Of a stretch of 12,992 bases of DNA, positions 8,041 to 12,992 are shown one piece after another. A program made the position numbers and the translations under genes. The notes under the pieces were generated by a model that made no database searches, was not told the DNA's origin, and saw only the letters and a list, made by a program, of their open reading frames with translations. The stretch lies in assembly GCA_024224995.1 (NCBI GenBank), contig JAAENB010000040.1, positions 1 to 12,992 on the forward strand. Direction: 5' to 3'. Each line of letters starts with the position of its first letter. Position 1 is the first letter of the stretch. This DNA comes from a bacterium. GTDB taxonomy: Bacteria > Spirochaetota > UBA4802 > UBA5550.

Positions 8041-9867
8041 CTATTTTAGCCGTTTTATTATAACCAGGGTAACGTCATCCGGTTTTTCATATGGATCAAG
8101 TTCGTCGAGTATGGCCTTGTGTACCTCGGCAGCCGACTTTTTACCGTGCTTTTCAACGAGGTCAAAGAGATGTTCTTCTCCAAACATGTCGCCCTTTTTG
8201 TCCATAGCTTCCGTAACCCCATCGGTGTAGAGCAGCATGGTATCTCCAATTTCCAGTTTGAGATTGTCTATCTCAAGCATGGTGGAAATATCGGGTTCCA
8301 GACCCAGCCACATACCCTGTGTTTCAATGGCATCGGCCTTGTTTGTTGCGGCCCGGTATACCAGGATATCCTGGTGGAGACCAGAGAAGCTGAACGCGCC
8401 GTCTTTCATGCCCGCGAGAACGGTCATGGTCATGTATTTTGACTCACCCAGACGGGCGATATTTGCCGCAATAGTTTTATTGACTACGGTCATAAGCTGT
8501 GCTGAAGCCATCTGGGGATTCTCCGCGAGAACCGTATGGATCGCGGTTTGAGCCATCATCATAATAAGACCGGCAGGAACACCGTGGCCCGAAACATCAC
8601 CAATGATTATCCAGTCAAAGCCGTCAACCGTAATAACATCATAGTAGTCGCCGCCAACTTCGTCGGCAGCCTCTAAGCTTGCTGATATGTCGTAGCCGGA
8701 TAATTCCGGTTTAGACGGGAGGAGTACTGTCTGGATCTTTTTGGCAAGTTCCATTTCTCCCCAGAGCGCGTCCATTGCGTCCTGGATTTTATCATTTGCT
8801 TCCTGTAACTGCTCAGTTCGTTCTTCAACTTTCGCTTCCAGGTTATCCGTAAGATCCTTAATGGAGAGTCTCATTTTGTCAACATCCGAAACGAGCTGGC
8901 CAATTTCATCCTTACTTTCCGATTGAATCGCTTTTTCCAGGTTTCCTGAAGCAATAACCTGTACCTCTTCCGCCAGAATACCAATCGGTTTTGCCATCGT
9001 AATACCAAACCAATAGGCTAAGAAAATGCCGATTCCCATGAGAACAGAGGCAATCATAAGGGAGTAGATTATTGTACTGCGTATTGAATCTTCAAGGTTT
9101 TCTGTGGACAGGGCTATGTAAATAAACCCCAGGTATTCACCTCGTTTTTCCCCGGTTTGGGAGGAAACCGCTACGTCCTGTGTTGTTTGATCCGCTTCTA
9201 CGGAAGCGGTTGTGTCCGCTGCCGCGTCTTTTGCTGCAACTTCTGTTGTGTTCGACGCGGTATCCGCATCGGCAGTTTCTTCCCTGGTTTCTTCCTTGAT
9301 TACTTCCTTGTTTTCCGGTTTTTCCTCAGGGGCGGCGTCAGGGTCTGTTCCTTCTTCCGGAAGGTCTGCTCCCTCATCCCCTTCTCCGAAATCTTCGCCA
9401 AACTCAACCGGCTTGGCGAAAATGAATCCAACACTTTCAAACAGGCTGTTGGACCAGTCTTCAAGGACGTGGTCTTTGTCCTTTTTTTTCAGGATCGGTT
9501 TTACGCTTTCTTTGTTGAATATACCAAATTGTTTGTATTTTTTTTGGTCCGACGTAGCGATTATTGATCCTTCGCTGTCGGTCACAATCATAAGTTTTAT
9601 TTCTTTATCATCTTTTGCAACTTCGTCAATAAGACTCTGGAGATTGGTATAACTGCTCTCCTCTATTGCCTTTGCCGAAACTATGGAAAAGTTTTTATTA
9701 AGAAGAGCTGCTTTATCCCTTAACGCCTCAACCAGGCTGTCTTGTGCCCTGACGATGAAAACCACGGAAAGAGTAGTCATGGCGATAATAAGAATAATGA
9801 CTATTCCTAAAATAATCTTAAATTTAATACGTAAGTCTCCGAATTTGTTTTTTAACGTACTTAACAT
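8041..9867 (-). CDS. Membrane receptor with HAMP and SpoIIE/RsbU-type PP2C phosphatase output
   Basis: A 608-residue inner-membrane receptor. TM1 is at about 18-40, the extracytoplasmic sensor at 41-265, TM2 at about 266-288, and HAMP at 289-342. A signalling helix carries the RsbU-like AKKIQTVLLP motif (375-384). The PP2C domain (about 398-606) has metal-binding residues in GGDYYD (D407), GDVSGHG (D424), LYTDG (D549) and DDVT (D597/D598), so it should be active. Family members dephosphorylate anti-anti-sigma (STAS) proteins in partner switching; no such partner is in the window. The sensor is homologous to that of the kinase at 3803 but carries a much longer Glu/Asp/Ala/Thr-rich linker (about 157-242). 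ATG 9867 is chosen because GGAGG lies 9 nt upstream; the GTG at 9873 would leave only 3 nt. It is the last gene of the operon, 21 nt after its neighbour. Confidence 0.95.
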   Translation of the reverse strand: MLSTLKNKFGDLRIKFKIILGIVIILIIAMTTLSVVFIVRAQDSLVEALRDKAALLNKNFSIVSAKAIEESSYTNLQSLIDEVAKDDKEIKLMIVTDSEGSIIATSDQKKYKQFGIFNKESVKPILKKKDKDHVLEDWSNSLFESVGFIFAKPVEFGEDFGEGDEGADLPEEGTDPDAAPEEKPENKEVIKEETREETADADTASNTTEVAAKDAAADTTASVEADQTTQDVAVSSQTGEKRGEYLGFIYIALSTENLEDSIRSTIIYSLMIASVLMGIGIFLAYWFGITMAKPIGILAEEVQVIASGNLEKAIQSESKDEIGQLVSDVDKMRLSIKDLTDNLEAKVEERTEQLQEANDKIQDAMDALWGEMELAKKIQTVLLPSKPELSGYDISASLEAADEVGGDYYDVITVDGFDWIIIGDVSGHGVPAGLIMMMAQTAIHTVLAENPQMASAQLMTVVNKTIAANIARLGESKYMTMTVLAGMKDGAFSFSGLHQDILVYRAATNKADAIETQGMWLGLEPDISTMLEIDNLKLEIGDTMLLYTDGVTEAMDKKGDMFGEEHLFDLVEKHGKKSAAEVHKAILDELDPYEKPDDVTLVIIKRLK

Positions 9868-9888
9868 TAGCACACTCCTCCTCGATTC

Positions 9889-10863
9889 TTAGTCATCTTC
9901 TTCCAGTTCCGGGTAGATTTTATCAACATTTTCGTATAGCCCTTCCAGAGCTTCATCTAATTCTTCTCCGGACATGGTCTCTTCCAGGATCTCTTTGGCC
10001 ACTTCCCTGTTTATAACGGTAAATGTTCCAATTGGCAGGGCAACGGGAATCCTTCGCGGAGAGACTTTGTCCTGAACAATCCTTCTGGAGAGCGCGGCTA
10101 TTTGAGAGCCAAGACTTTTGTAGTCAATTGAGATCGAAAAGAACGCGCCGCTTTTGAGAAATGCTTCGGAAAAAGCCAGTAAGGGCTTTTTATTGTCTTC
10201 GGCGAATTCAATAAGATCGTCGAGAGCTTCGGTTTTCCTATTATAAAGCTTTGTATCTGCCAGCATCCATAATCCCTGGAATTTTTTTGCCCGTTCTTCA
10301 AGTTTGTCTTCTATATCGTCGGGATCGGTTACTTTGATCGTTACCAGTTTGATATTCATCAATTTTGAAGCCCCTTTCGCGTCTTTAATAATTTCCGATG
10401 AAACTTGCGGATGGTAGGGAGCTCCTATTGAGGAGATCGACGGCATCAGCATTTTAAACTGGGTAAAGAGCATCAGGGCTGGAATTTCCATTGAAACGCC
10501 CGTTACATTGGATACGTTATGTATCTTATGCCGCTTATAATTGATTACCATGGTAAAGATAATGGGTATCTTCTTTTCTACCCTCATCGTGGTCTTTGTT
10601 GCCAGAGAACCAAGACAAATAATAACCGATGGCTTGGTCCTTCTTATGAATGCTTTTACCTTACCGGGATTTTTTCTCCCTTTAAGATCAAGAAACACCA
10701 TTTTTGCTCCGGGGAAACTTCCTTTGTACCCGTTGATTATCTGGTTGATCTGTTTCAGGTTTTTGCTTTTAATAAACGCGTATACTTCTTTCGCAAATGC
10801 GTCTGTTGTTGTTGTTAAATATATTGAAAAAATCAGTAATATTAGTAGATTTCTTATTTTCAT
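9889..10863 (-). CDS. Periplasmic substrate-binding protein, ABC_sub_bind (TrpX-like) family
   Basis: A 324-residue exported protein. The signal peptide covers about 1-24 (Lys/Arg start, hydrophobic LLILLIFSIYL, cleavage near AFA-K). The mature part matches the two-lobed ABC_sub_bind family, with PSVIICLGSLATK, KKIPIIFTMV, NVTGVS, a D/K-rich middle, and SISIDYKSLGSQIAAL followed by RIPVALP. Length is normal for the family (about 320-330). The start at 10863 is preferred because AAGGAGG lies 6 nt upstream; the upstream ATG at 10881 would place that site inside the coding region. Members bind tryptophan or other small ligands, but the ligand cannot be read here. No permease or ATPase gene adjoins it. 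Its co-transcription with a PP2C receptor suggests a sensory role, which is inference. The acidic C-terminus ends in ELEEDD. Confidence 0.9.
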   Translation of the reverse strand: MKIRNLLILLIFSIYLTTTTDAFAKEVYAFIKSKNLKQINQIINGYKGSFPGAKMVFLDLKGRKNPGKVKAFIRRTKPSVIICLGSLATKTTMRVEKKIPIIFTMVINYKRHKIHNVSNVTGVSMEIPALMLFTQFKMLMPSISSIGAPYHPQVSSEIIKDAKGASKLMNIKLVTIKVTDPDDIEDKLEERAKKFQGLWMLADTKLYNRKTEALDDLIEFAEDNKKPLLAFSEAFLKSGAFFSISIDYKSLGSQIAALSRRIVQDKVSPRRIPVALPIGTFTVINREVAKEILEETMSGEELDEALEGLYENVDKIYPELEEDD

Positions 10864-10890
10864 TACTTTCCTCCTTCTCATGATTTATAC

Positions 10891-11640
10891 CTATTTGAAT
10901 CCCGTTACGCCAAAGTAGCGTAAAGCAGTTTTAGTTGTCCCTCTGGAACGTATCTTCTTTAAGGCTTCTATATACTTTGCTCCATCTTTCGCTGTGGGGA
11001 AAAGGGCAACCTTGGGATAGGCAACCTGGTTTAATTGCTTGAGAATCTTGAGGTTCTTCACAGCCTGGGGATTGATTTTTTTCATCTGGTTGAAACTCGC
11101 CCTGGTAACAATGGCACCCTGAACCTGTTCAAAGCCCAGAGCCATAATCGCGTCCAGGTCTTTTGAAACCGCTACCACTCTTACGGTTCTGCTGGAGAGT
11201 CCCAGGGAATTAAGACCGTATTTGTCAAGAGACTCACCCAGGGATACTGTGGCGATACTCTTGCTGTTTAGTGACCTGGGATTTGTTATTTTTTTGGGAG
11301 TTACCAGAACTTTACTGAAGCCGGCTCTTCCCCGGTAATGCCCGGACAATACCGCTTTCCAGCGGTATTGTCTTCTCATGGGAGTATAATAATATGATGC
11401 TATTATCGCTATATCCGGTTTTAGCCTTCTTACTGATTTGGAAAAGTCAACAGTGTTGGCGAAAACGTATACTTTCGCGTCTATGCCCTGGGACTTGAAG
11501 AATTTTTCCAATCCCTTCTTTACTACCCGGATCTGTTTTATCCGCCCTTCAGGGTTAAACACAAAAACCGTTCCTGCCTGCACTCCATCTATAAATAGAA
11601 ATAACAGTAACGTTGTTATTAAGGCTAATTTAATCCTCAT
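10891..11640 (-). CDS. PhnD-like periplasmic substrate-binding protein
   Basis: A 249-residue exported protein. The signal peptide is about 1-22 (MRIKLALITTLLLFLFIDG, cleavage near VQA-G). The mature part resembles the phosphonate/phosphite-binding PhnD-like type: VVKKGLEKFF, KPDIAIIASYYY, WKAVLSG followed by a KVLVTPK strand, SLNSKSIATV, and ALGFEQVQGAIVT. It is slightly shorter than typical PhnD proteins (about 280-300). The ATG has GAGGAGG 6 nt upstream. It is the first gene of the three-gene minus-strand operon, 27 nt before the next start. No phn permease genes are near, so a role as a co-receptor rather than a transporter part is plausible but unproven. Its coding sequence contains a perfect 12-bp hairpin at 11345-11372. 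The ligand is unknown. Confidence 0.86.
   Translation of the reverse strand: MRIKLALITTLLLFLFIDGVQAGTVFVFNPEGRIKQIRVVKKGLEKFFKSQGIDAKVYVFANTVDFSKSVRRLKPDIAIIASYYYTPMRRQYRWKAVLSGHYRGRAGFSKVLVTPKKITNPRSLNSKSIATVSLGESLDKYGLNSLGLSSRTVRVVAVSKDLDAIMALGFEQVQGAIVTRASFNQMKKINPQAVKNLKILKQLNQVAYPKVALFPTAKDGAKYIEALKKIRSRGTTKTALRYFGVTGFK
11345..11372 (-). repeat. Intragenic perfect 12-bp inverted repeat with GNRA loop in the mRNA
   Basis: GACAATACCGCT (11345-11356) and its exact complement AGCGGTATTGTC (11361-11372) are separated by TTCC. On the minus-strand mRNA the loop reads GGAA, a GNRA tetraloop, so a very stable hairpin is expected within the PhnD-like coding region. The encoded residues (around QYRWKAVLS) fit the family, so it is not an obvious insertion. 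Confidence 0.8.
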
Positions 11641-11679
11641 TGAGCTCCTCCTCTTCAGTCTATTAACAATATTCGTGTA

Positions 11680-11709
11680 AGTTTTTCAAAACCGGCGTTT
11701 TGAAAAACT
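11680..11709. repeat. Perfect 13-bp inverted repeat upstream of the minus-strand operon
   Basis: AGTTTTTCAAAAC (11680-11692) is followed by a CGG C loop (11693-11696) and GTTTTGAAAAACT (11697-11709), an exact complement. It lies 40 nt before the first start codon of the operon. No T-tract follows on either strand, so it is not a standard terminator. It may be an operator or a hairpin in the 5' leader. Confidence 0.8.
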
Positions 11710-11738
11710 CTGATTAATTGCTATGGCGTATATGTAAT

Positions 11739-11766
11739 ATTATATAGTTGTTTGCATGGTAGTATA
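11739..11766 (-). promoter_or_regulatory. Candidate promoter of the binding protein-PP2C operon
   Basis: On the minus strand a perfect TATAAT occupies 11744-11739, with a weak -35-like TATACT at 11766-11761 (16-nt spacing). The start would be near 11732, giving a leader of about 90 nt that contains the 13-bp inverted repeat. An alternative is TTGACT (11784-11779) with TACCAT (11761-11756), 17 nt apart. Confidence 0.35.
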
Positions 11767-11860
11767 TAAATTTATCGTAGTCAACATCTTTATTGGCGTA
11801 TTGTAGAATTTTTTCGTAGCGGTAAATTTTTTTGTGCACTTAAATAGAGTTTTTGTTTGA

Positions 11861-12058
11861 CTTTTTTCTACGGGGCAGCGGTTTATCGACATCGGGTGCG
11901 GGTACGGTGTGCCGGGGATTATGCTTGCTAAAGAAAAGGGCTGCGAAGTTGATGGGATTACTGCAAGTGTTTATCAGAAAGATGAAGCACTGAAACTGGC
12001 TAAAGCGGAAGGGGGCGCGGACAGAGCCCGTTTTATTGCCGGTGACGCGAATAAGCTG
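11861..12058 (+). pseudogene. SAM-dependent methyltransferase fragment (decayed)
   Basis: The frame after the stop at 11858 reads TGQRFIDIGCGYGVPGIM, a clear class I methyltransferase motif I (SAM-binding glycine loop). It continues through VDGITAS, the helix with DEALKLAKAE, and ARFIAGDANKL, which fits the strand and acidic position of motif II/III. Only about 60 residues of a domain normally over 200 are present. The N-terminus ahead of motif I is replaced by AT-rich sequence, and the frame dissolves into a palindrome at 12050, ending in TAG at 12092. The piece is GC-richer than its flanks, which fits a leftover from a deletion or from transferred DNA. It could not encode an active enzyme. 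Confidence 0.8.
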
Positions 12059-12081
12059 AGATTAAATCTCAGCTTATTTTT
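12050..12081 (+). terminator. Rho-independent terminator-like palindrome
   Basis: AATAAGCTGAGAT (12050-12062) pairs exactly with ATCTCAGCTTATT (12066-12078) over a 3-nt loop, followed by T5 (12077-12081) on the plus strand. It overlaps the end of the methyltransferase fragment. The minus strand lacks a good T-tract. It may stop plus-strand transcription or be a relic terminator of the minus-strand remnant at 12099. Confidence 0.7.
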
Positions 12082-12098
12082 GAGTTTCTGGTAGTGGT

Positions 12099-12272
12099 TT
12101 AATTATTGTTTTCCAGGTAACAGGAAATAACATTACCATATGAATCTTTGAATTCCATATCCCAATCAAGCCCTTTTGTAAAACCTTGAGTTGAAGTATA
12201 ATCTTTCCAGTCAGACCAGGCACTGCTTGCATGGGATTTGAGTCTGAAATTGAATATATTTTCAAACCAGTT
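12099..12272 (-). pseudogene. Unidentified C-terminal coding remnant
   Basis: One minus-strand frame reads 57 residues to a TAA at 12101-12099 with protein-like composition: NWFENIFNFRLKSH, SAWSDWKDY, GLDWDMEFKDSYGNVIS. It is rich in Trp, Asp and Tyr, unlike translated non-coding DNA. It has no start codon; a TAA precedes it in frame, and a short ATG frame (MKQPKLK) lies immediately upstream in a different frame. It therefore looks like the end of a truncated or frameshifted gene. I do not recognise the family; it could be the C-terminus of a secreted or binding domain. It is also possible that the reading is chance. Confidence 0.35.
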
Positions 12273-12580
12273 TTAATTTGGGTTGTTTCATTGTCTACAG
12301 AATACTAAAAAAAACCAAATAGTCAAGCAAATGGGAATGAACGCTAGCTGGGGGGGGGAATGAATAACAGTATTTTTGCTTTTTGCTCCACTGGGAACGA
12401 ACGTTGTTTTCGACAAATTATATTTTTTGTGTAGTTTTTACGGGATATAATAATTGATATGCATACTCTGCCTCTGAAATTATATGACACTTTTTAATAG
12501 TTTCCACAGCTCATTTTGTCCTGAGTATTGGGACACAATAATACAAATGATAGAGGGAAAACAATATTTTTTTAAAATCC
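12273..12580. other. AT-rich intergenic stretch without a recognisable gene
   Basis: Frequent stops occur in all frames. Visible items are a run of nine G (12350-12358) and three related words: GGGAATGAACG (12333-12343), GGGAATGAA (12356-12364) and GGGAACGAACG (12393-12403). There is also a tandem TTTTTGC pair (12373-12386), a perfect TATAAT (12446-12451) with poor -35, and a small hairpin TGTCC/GGACA (12517-12521, 12531-12535). Confidence 0.6.
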
Positions 12581-12599
12581 GCCCAGACGGGCTTTTTTT
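12581..12599 (+). terminator. Short rho-independent terminator (orphan)
   Basis: GCCC (12581-12584), AGAC loop, GGGC (12589-12592), then T7 (12593-12599), with A4 upstream that can pair with part of the T-tract. No plus-strand gene precedes it, so it may end an unseen small RNA or be left from a lost gene. Confidence 0.65.
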
Positions 12600-12601
12600 G
12601 C

Positions 12602-12631
12602 TTGACGATCCCTGGAATTTTTATGTATATT
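12602..12631 (+). promoter_or_regulatory. Candidate sigma70-type promoter for the small exported protein gene
   Basis: TTGACG (12602-12607) and TATATT (12626-12631) are 18 nt apart, directly after a terminator. Transcription would begin near 12638, giving a leader of about 170 nt before the ATG at 12810. Confidence 0.55.
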
Positions 12632-12669
12632 AGATATTGTTCAAACAGCTTAAAGGGAATAAATGGTTG

Positions 12670-12742
12670 CTGTCCGGTATGAAAAAAATTGTCATCTCAA
12701 CAGTGGACAAAAGGCATGCCAGGGACAGAAACCGGTCATACC
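12670..12742 (+). promoter_or_regulatory. Potentially structured leader RNA segment
   Basis: GGTATGA (12676-12682) pairs exactly with TCATACC (12736-12742), closing a domain of about 67 nt. Inside it are TTGTC/GACAA (12689-12693, 12706-12710) and the palindrome GGCATGCC (12713-12720). CTGTCC (12670-12675) matches GGACAG (12723-12728), which would cross the first stem as a pseudoknot. I cannot assign it to a known riboswitch class. Confidence 0.3.
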
Positions 12743-12767
12743 CCCCTCAAAGTGAATGAGCTAAAAT

Positions 12768-12790
12768 AAAAAAAAAGGGTTAAAAACCCT
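12768..12790 (-). terminator. Minus-strand rho-independent terminator-like hairpin
   Basis: AGGGTT (12776-12781) and AACCCT (12785-12790) surround a 3-nt loop, with an A-run at 12768-12776. Read on the minus strand this is a hairpin followed by about eight T. On the plus strand it lacks a T-tract and sits about 9 nt before the ribosome site of the next gene. Confidence 0.55.
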
Positions 12791-12809
12791 GAAAACCTGG
12801 AGTATCAAT

Positions 12810-12992
12810 ATGAATACCAATTTGAAGAAAATCTTTGTCGTGGCCCTGGTATGTTCTTTCGTATTCGGCATTAGCATGCTGAATGACAGTGCCGATCTAT
12901 CTGCTAAGACGGATAAGCTCATTATAAAAAAAATGAAACTGGACATGGACAGTTCCGAAGAGCCGGAAAAGACTGTTAAAAAAATGTATAAA
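12810..12992 (+). CDS. Small exported protein of unknown function (3' partial)
   Basis: The frame starts at ATG 12810, with GGAG 7 nt upstream (12799-12802), and remains open to the right edge, so 61 residues are visible. The N-terminus is a signal peptide: NLKK, then hydrophobic IFVVALVCSFVFGISML, then a polar region with a likely cleavage before or near SADLSAK. The Cys at position 15 is not in a proper lipobox. The mature start is highly charged, with alternating Lys and Asp/Glu (KLIIKKMKLDMDSSEEPEK). No family is recognisable from this piece. A strong-looking promoter and a long leader precede it, with no co-transcribed gene upstream. Confidence 0.75.
   Translation, partial: MNTNLKKIFVVALVCSFVFGISMLNDSADLSAKTDKLIIKKMKLDMDSSEEPEKTVKKMYK

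Noticed and set aside
9157..9652. Overlapping plus-strand open frames of 136 and 146 residues
   Set aside because: They mirror the low-complexity linker of the PP2C receptor on the opposite strand and are Ser/Phe/Cys-rich without family features.
12074..12265. 63-residue minus-strand frame starting at TTG
   Set aside because: A different frame over the same bases has a far more protein-like composition and a natural end, so this one is likely a shadow.
12511..12540. Insertion sequence end suggested by TGTCC/GGACA inverted repeat
   Set aside because: No transposase frame, no paired terminal repeat and no target duplication could be found nearby.
12670..12742. Assignment to the c-di-GMP (GEMM) riboswitch class
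   Set aside because: The conserved GGCAAACC and GACGCAAAGCC elements are absent; only loose similarity in GGGACAGAAACC was seen.
12761..12946. 61-residue minus-strand frame at the right edge
   Set aside because: It is antisense to the signal peptide gene, which has a ribosome site and a sensible signal sequence.

Overview
The window is a dense signal-transduction locus from a bacterium that cannot be named from sequence alone. Two exported substrate-binding proteins, two membrane receptors with extracytoplasmic sensor domains and strong AGGAGG-type Shine-Dalgarno sites point to a free-living bacterium, most likely Gram-negative. The trifunctional kinase tail, Rcp1-like response regulators and HAMP-PP2C receptor are typical of environmental groups such as deltaproteobacteria, spirochaetes, cyanobacteria or Nitrospirota-like lineages. 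No ribosomal RNA, tRNA, CRISPR array or intact mobile element was seen.

Plus strand, 1-7967: two consecutive, related phosphotransfer cassettes. Cassette 1 is the C-terminal part of a large GAF-histidine kinase (cut by the left edge), a stand-alone Rcp1-like receiver, and a receiver-histidine kinase. Cassette 2 is a membrane HAMP histidine kinase whose catalytic core closely resembles that of cassette 1, then two Rcp1-like receivers, then a second receiver-histidine kinase. None of these seven proteins has a visible DNA-binding or enzymatic output domain other than kinase. The cassettes differ in synonymous codon choice (ATA-rich isoleucine in cassette 1). A strong hairpin at 7977-8008 terminates transcription from both sides.

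Minus strand, 11640-8041: a tight three-gene operon encoding a PhnD-like periplasmic binding protein, a TrpX/ABC_sub_bind-type periplasmic binding protein, and a membrane receptor with a SpoIIE/RsbU-type PP2C phosphatase output. The receptor's extracytoplasmic sensor is clearly homologous to that of the cassette 2 membrane kinase. The same kind of input therefore appears wired to two outputs, phosphotransfer on one side and protein dephosphorylation (probably partner switching) on the other. No ABC permease or ATPase lies beside the binding proteins, so they may act as ligand-presenting co-receptors. This is the most interesting hypothesis in the window.

11641-12992: a gene-poor scar region. 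It holds the leader of the minus operon with a 13-bp inverted repeat, a decayed SAM-methyltransferase fragment ending in a perfect 13-bp palindrome/terminator, an unidentified C-terminal coding remnant on the minus strand, an orphan terminator, and a promoter with a long, potentially structured leader. The leader precedes a small exported protein that runs off the right edge.
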